Part shown: in pieces, positions 19,865 to 31,189 of the stretch | How positions within the stretch are numbered: position 1 is the stretch's first letter | Layout of the letters: the number at the start of each line of letters is the position of its first letter | DNA from: Odontocerum albicorne | Lineage: Eukaryota > Arthropoda > Insecta > Trichoptera > Odontoceridae | Assembly (NCBI GenBank): GCA_949825065.1 | Contig: OX463847.1 | Location: forward strand, 38,187,042 to 38,251,041 | Length of the DNA: 64,000 nucleotides | Reading direction: 5' to 3' | The notes under the pieces: generated by a model | Database searches by the model: none | Seen by the model: the letters and a program-made list of their open reading frames with translations, nothing else | Told to the model about the DNA's origin: nothing | Translations under genes and position numbers: made by a program

Positions 19865-20031
19865 GGTGCATGGTCGCGCGGTAACCCACTGGACTTCCGT
19901 GCGGAAGGTCGTCGGTTCGAACCCTGCGCTGTGATACTCCACTCGAACGATACAGGTACTTTTTCCACCTAGTGTTCGATGGCATAAGGATGCCTATGAC
20001 TTTGATCATATCTATTCTTTAAAAAAAAAAA
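19865..20031 (+). mobile_element. SINE-A copy 2, tRNA-derived
   Basis: A-box-like TGGTCGCGCGGTAA and B box GGTTCGAACCC lie about 33 bp apart. The body carries ATGGCATAAGGATGCCTATG and the copy ends in an A-run at 20019-20030. This is the best preserved Pol III promoter in the window. The acceptor-stem halves do not pair, so this is not a functional tRNA. Confidence 0.88.
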
Positions 20032-20094
20032 GATCTGTCAATACTGCATGTTCACTGATGTGCAATAGTTTGCACACACTAAATCATTACATGT

Positions 20095-20560
<466 letters not shown>

Positions 20561-20564
20561 CAAA

Positions 20565-21190
20565 TACATCGTAACCAATTAGGAGTGATTCCCTATCGTT
20601 TTTTATCATATAATTTTACAATATTTTTTTATATTTCTCTTTTTAACAATACATATATAATTATTTCACAGTGTTTACCGTCCTTTAATTATTTACTTAA
20701 AGGAGTTTAAGGATATTGTATCAACAATTCAACGAAAATTGCTGGATAGCGTGACAGAGAACTGCTGCATACTGGGTATAATCAATTGGAAGAGGGATGC
20801 TGCTGAGAGAGATATGTAGCAGATCATCTTACAAATAGTCTACACACATCCTAGGTTCTAGGACTGATGATAAATTGAGAAATCTTATTACAGAGCTGGC
20901 TGAAAAACTGTTTGGTGTGGGGTAAGCGTCTACCTTAATTTTTGTATTCGTATCAATGTTTTTCAGGTTGCATATTTTATTTCATAACTTCAAAACACCG
21001 CATGCATTTCATTAACATTAATAAAAAATGACTATTCTAATTTGCGATAAGAAAAATTATACCATGGTTCATTTACACGTATGTTTGCGCCACCATTAGC
21101 TCAAAAATGGATTACAATGTTATCTCACATAATTAATAACACAACAATAAAAACAGAATGGTTTCACTGTTAATTAGGAAAAAATCTACA
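20565..21190. other. unassigned sequence
   Basis: A GC-richer patch at 20740-20930 may be decayed coding sequence, but I could not place it in a family. Confidence 0.3.
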
Positions 21191-21199
21191 TAATGAATT

Positions 21200-21292
21200 C
21201 TAATTAATGTCACAGACCTGTTTCGCTTTATAAAATCATTGTCAAACTGTTTGATATTGCTTTAGTAAAGCGAAACAGGCTTGTCAATTCAA
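21200..21292. mobile_element. inverted pair of GCGAAACAGG ends, possible PLE-type
   Basis: CCTGTTTCGCTTTA (21217-21230) and TAAAGCGAAACAGG (21266-21279) form a perfect 14-bp inverted repeat, and the flanks (ATTGTCAAAC and GTTTGATATT) extend the symmetry. The TGAYAATGA to GAAAC order resembles a divergent hammerhead-like core, which is a weak inference. Confidence 0.4.
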
Positions 21293-21404
21293 TTTAACAT
21301 TATTGTGTAAATCTTTTACACATTAAAGTAAAGAATCGTTCTGTTTTAAATGTCCTTTTTTTTCTTACCTTTATGTTTATACCTTTCGAGATAAGTCGAG
21401 TACA

Positions 21405-21660
21405 CAACGCAACAGTTTTCTATCACAACTAACATATTTTATCTCCTCAATATCTATCAATCTTCTCTTAAAACTCTTATAGTTTATCTGATTTCCTAGT
21501 CCAGCAATGCTTTCGTTATTTTTCTCCTACGATTTCCACTTATTTTCACTTAGTTGATCCTTCATAACTCTTTTCCTTGTTAACCTTTAACGCTCATTCT
21601 TTCTACACGCCCATATAAACTCAAAGTTTTCTTCTTCATTATATTTATGAAATCAGCTCT
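21405..21660 (-). mobile_element. LINE-A fragment, antisense
   Basis: TTTTTCTCCTACGATTTCCA and CATTCTTTCTACACGCCCAT match the antisense LINE-A signature seen at 16500 and 44190-44225. No frame survives. Confidence 0.5.
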
Positions 21661-21889
21661 AACCATAATAAAATAATTTTGTGATCTACTTTACATTGTA
21701 ATATAACACAGTGTTGTATAAGATAATATAAAAATATTAAATCATTTGTATGATCTAGGATACAAATAATTTAATCTTTTTATGTTATCTTACAGACTAC
21801 ATTTTGTCATAGTGTTTTAGTGTAACTTATACATTTTTTCAATATTTTTTATAAGTTTAAAAATGTTGAACTGTTTTAATCATGTAAAA

Positions 21890-22165
21890 AAGAGATAAAA
21901 TAAGTAAATAAAACACTTATTTAATATTTTTGTGTTCCCCACTAGTTTATTTTGAGTTTACTACCGGTTTCGAAGACCTCAGTCTTCATCGTCAGGTGAA
22001 GATAAACGGAGGTCTTCGAAACCGGCAGTAAACTCAAAATAAACCAGTCGTGAACAAAAAAAATATAAAATAAGTGTTTTATTTATTTATTTTAGTGCTT
22101 TTTTATATAAAACATGGCACCACAAAGTCTTTTCGAAGATTCAAGAAATGTTTTAATCATTTTTC
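21890..22165. mobile_element. palindromic PLE-type terminal repeat unit
   Basis: The left arm (AACACTTATTTAATATTTTT, GTTTATTTTGAGTTTACTAC, CGGTTTCGAAGACCTCAGTC) is the inverse of the right arm (GGAGGTCTTCGAAACCGGCA, GTAAACTCAAAATAAACCAG, AATAAGTGTTTTATTTATTT). Read from the left arm, the minus strand carries CTGACGATGAAGACTGAGGT then CTTCGAAACCGGTA, with a 6-bp GAAGAC/GTCTTC stem. The outer part (ACATGGCACCACAAAGTCTT) matches 5750-5800 in reverse. Confidence 0.7.
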
Positions 22166-22330
22166 TTTTATACTTGTTATGTTTGGTGCTTGTACGAATT
22201 AGGGAAACCTGTAATGTACAAAGGAACTGGAAAAATAATACAAATGGAGTTTAAATTAATAAATTTTAGTATCACATATTTTATTCCGCGCTTTTTTTAG
22301 AATGTATTTTCTTATATAATACAAATTTAC

Positions 22331-22540
22331 GACCTCCGGCGACCTCCGGCGACCTCCGTGGCCTGGTGGTAAGACACTTCTCTGCCGATCCGGAGGTTGC
22401 GGGTTCAATCCCTGCTGGAACCTAGATTTTTTTAAAATAAGATTCCACTCTGGTTAACACTTAAGGCCTATAAAAACATATTTCTGGTTGGTTGGAAGAG
22501 ATTGCCACATAGCAATAAACTCACCAGGTTAAAAAAAATT
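22331..22540 (+). mobile_element. SINE-B with tRNA-like head and LINE-C-like tail
   Basis: The head has TGGCCTGGTGGTAAG (A box) and GCGGGTTCAATCCC (B box). The body follows (CACTCTGGTTAACACTTAAG). The tail is CTGGTTGGTTGGAAGAGATT then GCCACATAGCAATAAACTCA, which corresponds to the LINE-C 3' end at 19578-19620. SINEs that share a LINE tail borrow its reverse transcriptase. At the 5' edge, CGACCTCCGG is repeated (22331-22360). Confidence 0.8.
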
Positions 22541-22859
22541 TAGGCTGTTTCATGGTTTGACTTTGTTTTTTTGCTATACCCTTTTTCACATTCTCGCAGT
22601 AAATAAATTATTCGAAAACTTTTTTTTCTGATTTTCAAATTGTTTCAAATGTCCAAAAACTCAATTTGCGAAGGCCGATGCTAATAATTGGAGTACGTGC
22701 CACTGTCTAAAATGCTACGTGTGTCTGATGGTTTTTTGAGAGAACATTTTAGATCGTGACGAACAGCAAAACAGCACTAAGCGTCTTCCTGTTATTCTCA
22801 AACATTTACAGATAGAATTGAATAATATAAAAACAATTTATATAATGAAGTTTACATAA

Positions 22860-23126
22860 TAAACACTAGTTAGTGGCATTTTTACTCAGAAATTGAACCC
22901 ACTTCTGCTGACAGAATAGAAATATTACAAAAATAAAGTAAATTGAATAAAATAAAAGACAGATGGTGACTGAGGTCATTATATTCGGTATTTCCACACA
23001 TCTGCATGTGTTTTAAAAAACCATATTTGATAAGAAATCTTAACAAAGCAAAACGAACTACAAAGAATCTTTTGTAGATCTTCCGATACGAAATAGTAAC
23101 ACATTTGACTTAAGGTGGAGTTTAGA
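22860..23126 (-). mobile_element. LINE-D fragment, antisense, left part
   Basis: CACACATCTGCATGTGTTTT and CTTCCGATACGAAATAGTAA correspond to 12225-12345 and 53545-53695. The copy is interrupted at about 23127 by an LTR-like unit and resumes after it at about 23500. Confidence 0.6.
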
Positions 23127-23476
23127 GTGTGGCGTTCGTATGCGCGGTCAATGACCGGCGAAACGACCTTTGCATACCTTAACAATAATTAACAATTTGA
23201 AACAAAGAAGTGCAAGGTCCACACGCCGGTCATTCAACTCACTATCAGGCGTGGAGCGCATTCCATGCTAGAGCGAGAAGGCAACACATCTGTCGCGCCA
23301 GTTCCCAAAACAGAATGATACCTACATACGACAAGAATCGTATTGTGAATGCAGAAACAAGACGGCGGTATATCGTGCGCGCGCTCCCGCACATATTCAA
23401 GAATAGTATAAATACCTACGTCTATCAATTAAATTTCTCTTTCCGCATTGCGATCTGAACAAGTTTTATTTATCAA
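23127..23476 (+). mobile_element. solo-LTR-like unit 1
   Basis: It begins TGTGGCGTTCGTATGCGCGG and contains GGTCATTCAACTCACTATC, a TATA box (AGTATAAATACC at 23408-23418) and a T-rich end with CCGCATTGCGATCTGAAC and TTTTATTTATCAA. The unit at 48521-48840 has the same order of landmarks. GC content is well above that of the neighbourhood. No gag, pol or primer-binding site was found nearby. The 3' boundary is uncertain by about 30 bp. Confidence 0.55.
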
Positions 23477-23489
23477 CAAACCATCCTCA

Positions 23490-23650
23490 TCATCTCTCCT
23501 AAAAGAGTATAAATTTTGATAATACCTTAAAAAAAGTTGGTTTCAAATTCTTCCCAAAATTGCATACGCTCCCGATATCTTTGACAATTCAAAGCAAATC
23601 AGCCCACGCCACGGAACCAGCAATTACAACCAGCAACGGGGCTGTAATAT
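23490..23650 (-). pseudogene. LINE-D RT C-terminus, right part of split copy
   Basis: The minus strand encodes VIAGSVAWADLL then VKDIGSVCNFG, parallel to AGSVAWNNIPQSVRYMGEMC at 54060-54210. TAAATTTTGATAATACCTT corresponds to the 54070-54090 segment, so this is the continuation of the LINE-D copy at 22860. Confidence 0.58.
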
Positions 23651-23654
23651 TTTT

Positions 23655-24250
23655 TTCCTCTCAAACTTTCCCATATACATATTTAAAAATATGTTGAAAA
23701 TTTGATGTTTTTTTATGTGTATTAAGATTGGGTCCATTGTACGAAAATATTTTTATACTTTTTTTCCGAAAAGATTGTAATTTTTATTTTGTATGTTAGG
23801 GTCTTGGATCTCGTAAGCCCTGGTCTGTCTCATGTTTGTGTTATATAAATGGAAGGTAGTATGCACGTACGTTCTGCTTTCTGACATTTTTTGTGTATTA
23901 ATCAGGTAAATGTATATACTTTGTGTAAGAAGTTGATTTTATATTAATGCACACTCGAAATTCTAATTTTAGTATCACTTTTGTATTTTTATTAATACTC
24001 GATGGAAAACCGTAAATTATGAATAAATTAATAATTAATTAGATAATACCTTGCCATCTTAGATCAACGTGACGCTTCCCCATAAAAGACAATGTTGACT
24101 TCGGCCCACTAAATCGGGATTTAGGAACCACTAAAATAAAATATAATTTGTATTTCACTTTTGTTATGGCATATGGCTAAAGAGCAATGTCTTACAACCA
24201 ACCATATGGACGTAAAATAGTCTTTAAGTAAACACCAAACAGGAATAACT
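23655..24250. other. unassigned AT-rich sequence
   Basis: No feature was recognised. Confidence 0.35.
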
Positions 24251-24255
24251 TTATT

Positions 24256-24395
24256 ATATTATTTATAGTAAATGCATTAACATTGTGGAGGTTTAAAGAC
24301 ATTGTAATTTATTTTATCAAACACTGTTTATTCCACTTTTTGTAACGGTATAACCCTACCGATTTCAAGGATTTCACATCATCATCAGGGAGCAC
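24256..24395 (-). mobile_element. PLE-type terminal repeat, CTGATGATGATG variant
   Basis: On the minus strand this reads CTGATGATGATGTGAAATCC then TTGAAATCGGTAGGGTTATA, AAAGTGGAATAAACAGTG, TTTGATAAAATAAATTACAA and CCTCCACAATGTTAATGCAT. The same order occurs at 63150-63290 (plus) and, in part, at 51615-51695 (minus). These three copies define a sub-family with the same hammerhead-like box order. Confidence 0.6.
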
Positions 24396-24544
24396 AAACA
24401 AGACTGAATACTGTTCGAACTGGTACAAAGATACATGCTTTAACGGTGAACATTCGGGTTGGGGACTACGGTTGAGGAAGGCATGGGACAACCTCGGCGA
24501 GCAGCGGAGAGATTCTTGGGATATATATGTTTGCCAGATGTTCA

Positions 24545-24598
24545 CCTCGATGCACTGAGTGGAGTAAACATTGTTTGATAAAACAAATTACAAGGAAT
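24545..24598 (+). mobile_element. PLE-type end fragment
   Basis: GGAGTAAACATTGTTTGATA then AAACAAATTACAAGGAATG resembles the GGAATAAACAGTGTTTGATA segment, in opposite orientation to the copy at 24256-24395. The two may be the arms of one element. Confidence 0.4.
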
Positions 24599-24638
24599 GA
24601 CGCAACTCCCTGGGTAGAACACATATACGAGTATGAGG

Positions 24639-24725
24639 TTCATTACTAACAGCATAATTAATTAGAATTTTTAATTATTCTGTTAGTAATGAATTTATTA
24701 CTAACAGAATAATTAATAATAATTC
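24639..24725. repeat. 23-bp inverted repeat plus a third direct copy
   Basis: TTCATTACTAACAGCATAAT (24639-24661) pairs with TTAATTATTCTGTTAGTAAT (24671-24693), with one mismatch and a 9-bp spacer. TTATTACTAACAGAATAATT follows directly. It could extrude as a cruciform and may be the relic of a tiny TIR element. Confidence 0.75.
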
Positions 24726-24825
24726 ATAAAAATAATATTGTCTATAAATCATAGTGAAAAAAATTATAGAACTATAGAACTTACTTATATTATCATTCAC
24801 AACGCACTTTTTCACAGTCCTGGTA

Positions 24826-24942
24826 TCCTTGAACCCCCGAATACTAAACGGAAATAAATGACTGTGTTATTCGAGAGAAGGTTCCAGCCGGTGACCTTCC
24901 GTATGTAAATTATTCGCATCACTGTACGGTCATGCACTTCAA
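24826..24942 (-). mobile_element. SINE-A copy 4, decayed and truncated
   Basis: The reverse complement has CATGACCGTACAGTGATGCG, ACGGAAGGTCACCGGC and CTCGAATAACACAGTCATTT then CGTTTAGTATTCGGGGG, parallel to the other SINE-A copies. The B box has lost its core, so Pol III promotion is unlikely. Confidence 0.62.
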
Positions 24943-24944
24943 AT

Positions 24945-25560
24945 GATTTTAATATTTGAAATATAAAAATAAGTCTTAAAAATCTTGTGAAAATTACTTC
25001 TGTGGAAACAAATTATTCCGAAACAAATGACAAATAACAATAAACAAACGACAAACAAAAATATACACAAACACACCGTTATACCATCCCAGTAGGAATA
25101 TGAACATTATTTGGAGATTAAAAATATAAAATAAGCTTAAAATTCTAAGGAACGAGACTTGTAAATTTGAAATAAGAATTAATTTTAAAACTCTTAACAA
25201 AAATAGTTTGAATATTTTATATGGAAAAAATGAGCTTTAAAAATCTTACAAAATATTATTTCCACATTTGAAAAAAAAAAGATTAGCCTTAAAAATCTTA
25301 TTCGAGTATTTTCTTTTCTTTAAAATGTTTGTTTTCATACTAAGAATCTGTAATATTGACTAAAGTAACATCGAAATAACAAAAGTAAAAAAAAATCCCT
25401 TCAAGTTAAAAAAATATAATGAAAAAGACGAGTCCCATGATATTAAAAAAATTGACTTAAAGGATCAAATACTTTAATATCAGGAGCCATTCATTCGTGA
25501 AATGTCAATATAAAAACCTTATATAAATTGAATTGATATCAGGTATCATACATATATTCA
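24945..25560. other. unassigned AT-rich sequence
   Basis: Three loosely similar stretches with AAAAATCTTA-type words (24975-25320) suggest an old local duplication of about 100 bp. No coding sequence was seen. Confidence 0.35.
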
Positions 25561-25564
25561 TATC

Positions 25565-25917
25565 ATCAAACGATTTCACTGTTGGGGATGGCAGATAGGG
25601 CAGAGCGTCACACGTAACTCACTCATAATCGCACTGTTTATTTGTTTTGTTAGTCTTTCTTTATTCATCCGTGCCACATGACCAAACCGTTTCAACGTGA
25701 TCTTCTTCACCTTTAATTTTAAACTTTAATTTTAAATTCATCTCTAACGACTTCATCCCTTATTATATCATGCATTATCACTCCATGTACCCTTCTCAGA
25801 GCATGCACATCTACATAATTTATTCGACTTTTTTGTTATTTTTTCCACGTTCACTTTTCACTTCAATAGATGAAAGCTGGTACTTAAATACTGCTGTGTA
25901 CTCTCATTTTAATAAAT
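25565..25917 (-). mobile_element. LINE-A fragment, antisense
   Basis: CACTGTTGGGGATGGCAGAT (3' UTR), TTCTTTATTCATCCGTGCCA then CATGACCAAACCGTTTCAAC, and CCATGTACCCTTCTCAGAGC follow the antisense order of LINE-A RT sequence at 30640-31115. Its 5' side abuts the 94-bp satellite. Confidence 0.58.
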
Positions 25918-28900
25918 TTTGATATTATTTAGAAAGACCGTAACTTGCTATCCCCCCTCGTATAAGTTAGAAGGATATATCACACGAAGACAGATAACAA
26001 TAACCTCCTGATCTAATATTATTTAGAAAGAGCGTAACTTGCTATCCAGCCTCGTATAAGTTAGTAGCATCTATAACACGAAGACAGATAACAATAACCT
26101 CCTGATCTAATATTATTTAGAAAGAGCGTAACTTGCTATCCAGCCTCGTATAAGTTAGTAGCATCTATAACATGAAGACAGATAACAATAACCTCCTGAT
26201 CTAATATTATTTAGAAAGAACGTAACTTTCTATCCACCCTCGTATAAGTTAGTAGTATATATAACACGAAGACAGATAACAACAACCTCCTGATCTAATA
26301 TTATTTAGAAATAACGTAACTTGCTATCCACCCTCGTATAAGTTAGTAGAATATATCACACGAAGACAGATAACAATAACCTCCTGATCTAATATTATTT
26401 AGAAAGAACGTAACTTGCTATCCACCCTCGTATAAGTTAGTAGTATATATAACAAGAAGACAGATAACAATAACCTCCTGATCTAATATTATTTAGAAAT
26501 AACGCAACTTGCTATCCCCCCTCGTATAAGTTAGAAGGATATATCACACGAAGACAGATAACAATAACCTCCTGATCTAATATTATTTAGAAAGAGCGTA
26601 ACTTGCTATCCAGCCTCGTATAAGTTAGTAGCATCTATAACACGAAGACAGATAACAATAACCTCCTGATCTAATATTATTTAGAAAGAGCGTAACTTGC
26701 TATCCAGCCTCGTATAAGTTAGTAGCATCTATAACATGAAGACAGATAACAATAACCTCCTGATCTAATATTATTTAGAAAGAACGTAACTTTCTATCCA
26801 CCCTCGTATAAGTTAGTAGTATATATAACACGAAGACAGATAACAACAACCTCCTGATCTAATATTATTTAGAAATAACGTAACTTGCTATCCACCCTCG
26901 TATAAGTTAGTAGGATATATCACACGAAGACAGATAACAATAACCTCCTGATCTAATATTATTTAGAAAGAACGTAACTTGCTATCCACCCTCGTATAAG
27001 TTAGTAGTATATATAACAAGAAGACAGATAACAATAACCTCCTGATCTAATATCATTTAGAAAGAACGTAACTTGCTATCCACCCTCGTATAAGTTAGTA
27101 GGATATATCACACGAAGACAGATAACAATAACCTCCTGATCTAATATTATTTAGAAAGACCGTAACTTGCTACCCACCCTCGTATAAGTTAGTAGGATAT
27201 ATCACACGAAGACAGATAACAATAACCTCCTGATCTAATATTATTTAGAAAGAACGTAACTTGCTACCCACCCTCGTATAAGTTAGTAGGATATATCACA
27301 CGAAGACAGATAACAATAACCTCCTGATCTAATATTATTTAGAAAGAACGTAACTTGCTATCTACCCTCGTATAAGTTAGTAGTATATATAACACGAAGA
27401 CAGATAACAATAACCTCCTGATCTAATATCATTTCGAAAGAACGTAACTTGCTATCCACCCTCGTATAAGTTAGTAGTATATATAACACGAAGACAGATA
27501 ACAATAACCTCCTGATCTAATATTATTTAGAAAGAACGTAACTTGCTATCCACCCTTGTATAAGTTAGTAGGATATATAACACGAAGACAGATAACAATA
27601 ACCTCCTGATCTAATATTATTTAGAAAGAACGTAACTTGCTATCCACCCTCGTATAAGTTAGTAGGATATATAACACAAAGACAGATAACAATAACCTCC
27701 TGATCTAATATCATTTAGAAAGAACGTAACTTGCTATCCACCTTCGTATAAGTTAGTAGGATATATCACACGAAGACATATAACAATAACCTCCTGATCT
27801 AATATTATTTAGAAAGACCGTAATTTGCTACCCACCCTCGTATAAGTTAGTAGGATATATCACACGAAGACAGATAACAATAACCTCCTGATCTAATATT
27901 ATTTAGAAAGAACGTAACTTGCTACCCACCCTCGTATAATATAGTAGGATATATCACACGAAGACAGATAACAATAACCTCCTGATCTAATATTATTTAG
28001 AAAGAACGTAACTTGCTTTCCACCCTCGTATAAGTAAGTAGTATATATAACACGAAGACAGATAACAATAACCTCCTGATCTAATATCATTTAGAAAGAA
28101 CGTAACTTGCTATCCACCCTCGTATAAGTTAGTAGGATATATCACACGAAGACAGATAACAATAACCTCCTGATCTAATATTATTTAGAAAGAACGTAAC
28201 TTGCTATCCACCCTCGTATAAGTTAGTAGTATATATAACACGAAGAGAGATAACAATAACCTCCTGATCTAATATCATTTAGAAAGAACGTAACTTGCTA
28301 TCCACCCTCGTATAAGTTAGTAGGATATATCACACGAAGACAGATAACAATAACCTCCTGATCTAATATTATTTAGAAAGAACGTAACTTGCTACCCACC
28401 CTCGTATAAGTTAGTAGGATATATCACACGAAGACAGATAACAATAACCTCCTGATCTAATATTATTTAGAAAGAACGTAACTTGCTATCTACCCTCGTA
28501 TAAGTTAGTAGTATATATAACACGAAGACAGATAACAATAACCTCCTGATCTAATATCATTTAGAAAGAACGTAACTAGCTTTCCACCCTCGTATAAGTT
28601 AGTAGTATATATAACACGAAGACAGATAACAATAACCTCCTGATCAAATATTATTTAGAAAGAACGTAGCTTGCTATCCACCCTCGTATAAGTTAGTAGT
28701 ATATATAACACGAAGACAGATAACAATAACCTGATCTAATATTATTTAGAAAGAACGTAACTTGCTATCCACCCTCGTATAAGTTAGTAGGATATATCAC
28801 ACGAAGACAGATAACAATAACCTCCTGATCTAATATCATTTAGAAAGAACGTAACTTGCTATCCACCCTCGTATAAGTTAGTAGGATATATCACACGAAG

Positions 28901-29775
28901 ACAGATAACAATAACCACCTGATCTTATATCATTTAGAAAGAACGTAACTTGCTATCCAGCCTCGTATAAGTTAGTAGTATATATAACACGAAGACAGAT
29001 AACAATAACCTCCTGATCTAATATTATTTAGAAAGAACGTAATTTGCTATCCACCCTCGTATAAGTTAGTAGGATATATAACACGAAGACATATAACAAT
29101 AACCTCCTGATCTAATATTATTTAGAAAGAACGCAACTTGCTATCTACCCTCGTATAAGTTAGTAGGATATATCACACGAAGACAGATAACAATAACCTC
29201 CTGATCTAATATCATTTAGAAAGAACGTAACTTGCTATCCAGCCTCGTATAAGTTAGTAGTATATATAACACGAAGACAGATAACAATAACCTCCTGATC
29301 TAATATTATTTAGAAAGAACGTAACTTGCTATCCACCCTCGTATAAGTTAGTAGGATATATAACACGAAGACAGATAACAATAACCTCCTGATCTTATAT
29401 TATTTAGAAAGAACGTAACTTGCTATCCACCCTCGTATAAATTAGTAGGATATATCACACGAAGACAGATAACAATAACCTCCTGATCTTATATCATTTA
29501 GAAAGAACGTAACTTGCTATCCAGCCTCGTATAAGTTAGTAGTATATATAACACGAAGACAGATAACAATAACCTCCTGATCTAATATTATTTAGAAAGA
29601 ACGTAACTTGCTATCCACCCTCGTATAAGTTAGTAGGATATATAACACGAAGACAGATAACAATAACCTCCTGATCTAATATTATTTAGAAAGAACGCAA
29701 CTTGCTATCTACCCTCGTATAAGTTAGTAAGATATACCACACGAAGACAGATAACAATAACCTCCTGATCTAATA
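25918..29775. repeat. 94-bp satellite array, about 41 units
   Basis: The unit runs from CTAATATTATTTAGAAAGAA through CGTAACTTGCTATCCACCCT, CGTATAAGTTAGTAGGATAT and CACACGAAGACAGATAACAA to CAATAACCTCCTGAT. The first six units (to about 26480) are repeated as a block of 564 bp in the next six, variant for variant. One unit near 28730 has lost the CTCC of the junction. The array is the largest single structure in the window and contains no gene. Confidence 0.98.
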
Positions 29776-29779
29776 ATAA

Positions 29780-30635
29780 GAGAGGCGAGACGAATCAATA
29801 ACCAAACTTTAAACTTGATTTTTTTTGGGTCTCATCGCAAAACGAAGCAGAATTCGTAAAATGACAAAAATCAAATCAACTATCCCATGGAGGTCACGAT
29901 AAGATGCATTTTGTCAAATTTATGAAATATTTATGTGTTTCATAAAATAACATGAACATATTTATTTTAATAGGTCTACCCAAACAAGAATGATTTGTGT
30001 CACCAAATTAAAGACATAATAATAACATAATAACATAACATTACGAGTAATTATAGTAATAACATAACAAAAAGAATAACATATTAAAGACTTTACGAGT
30101 AATAATAGTAATAACATAACAAAACCAATTTTAAAAAATTACATTCTAGATAATTCAAAGTTTCAACTGATTAAGCAAATATATACAATGATATTTTATT
30201 AAAACAGAAGGATTAAAAAAATATTTAATATAATTAATGGAATAGAGAAAAGGATCAGAAATAAGGGTAGGAAGATTGAAAAAAAGTTAAATAATAAATA
30301 TCGGTACGAAAACATCTTTTAATAAATAAATTAACACGAATCTAAGATAAGCAAAATTTAAATATATTCAAGTTTATATGAATTATTTATTCATTTTATG
30401 ATGAGTATTTTTGTTGAAAAGGTTTTGAATTTTTAATTTCATAAATACACCGATTAAAAATTAATTAAAAAAAACATTTTTTCTTAAATTATAAAAGACA
30501 TGTAGGAAATTTCAATTCAGTTACTTCATAGTTATAATATATAAATAAGATTACTTCTTTACATATAAATCTGTAAATAGATATGGCTAATGTTTGTGTA
30601 ATAGATAATTTAATCAAATAAAATAAAATGTTGTC
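29780..30635. other. unassigned AT-rich sequence with simple repeats
   Basis: AGTAATAACATAACA-type words are duplicated at 30000-30125. The rest is AT-rich and featureless. Confidence 0.4.
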
Positions 30636-30639
30636 TTAT

Positions 30640-31115
30640 AAAGATTGCGTCACACCTACATAAATACACATCGTCCTGCCGTATCCTTTGCGGGGCGGAT
30701 GGAAAGAAGTCTCTCTCTTTCCAATCACATAACTTTAGCATCCTCCACATTCATACATCTCGTTATGCACATTTTTCTATTATTCATACTTCTCACTTCA
30801 CTTTCTTTCAAATCCTCCATTTGGTTCAGCCACTCCTCGGTCTTTTCCTCGGTCTACGTCTTCCATAAACTTCTAATTTGTATGTTCACTTAGTTATATT
30901 CTTACCATTCATTCTCTTCACATGTCCAAACCATATTTTAGCTCCTCTCTTCATCTTACTTAAAACATCAAACCACGCATTTATTTCTGATGACTTCATT
31001 CAGCTATCTTTCACACATAAAATTTTTTATCAGTGCAGGTATCTACACAGTATTATTATCCTTCCTCTGCTAAGTCCATATTTCCCTTCCATACATAAAG
31101 GTACCAAACAAAAAA
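30640..31115 (-). mobile_element. LINE-A fragment, antisense (longest copy)
   Basis: This copy runs from the 3' UTR-like GCCGTATCCTTTGCGGGG (30670) through AATCCTCCATTTGGTTCAGC, CATGTCCAAACCATATTTTA, CTTACTTAAAACATCAAACC and on to CTGCTAAGTCCATATTTCCC (31060-31090). The last corresponds in antisense to the KYGSE/SWT region between RT fingers and tail. Plus-strand frames of 82 and 102 codons across it are shadows. Confidence 0.62.
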
Positions 31116-31189
31116 AATATTCTTCAATGTCCAATATAATCCAGAAAGTTTATTGCTTATTGTCATGCCGTAACTACAAAAGTTAAGTA

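Noticed and set aside
19865..19935. A functional tRNA gene
   Set aside because: A and B boxes are present, but acceptor arms do not pair and the sequence continues into a SINE body with poly(A). Three other copies share that body.
22345..22425. A functional tRNA gene
   Set aside because: No complete cloverleaf could be drawn by eye, and the unit continues into a SINE body and LINE-like tail.
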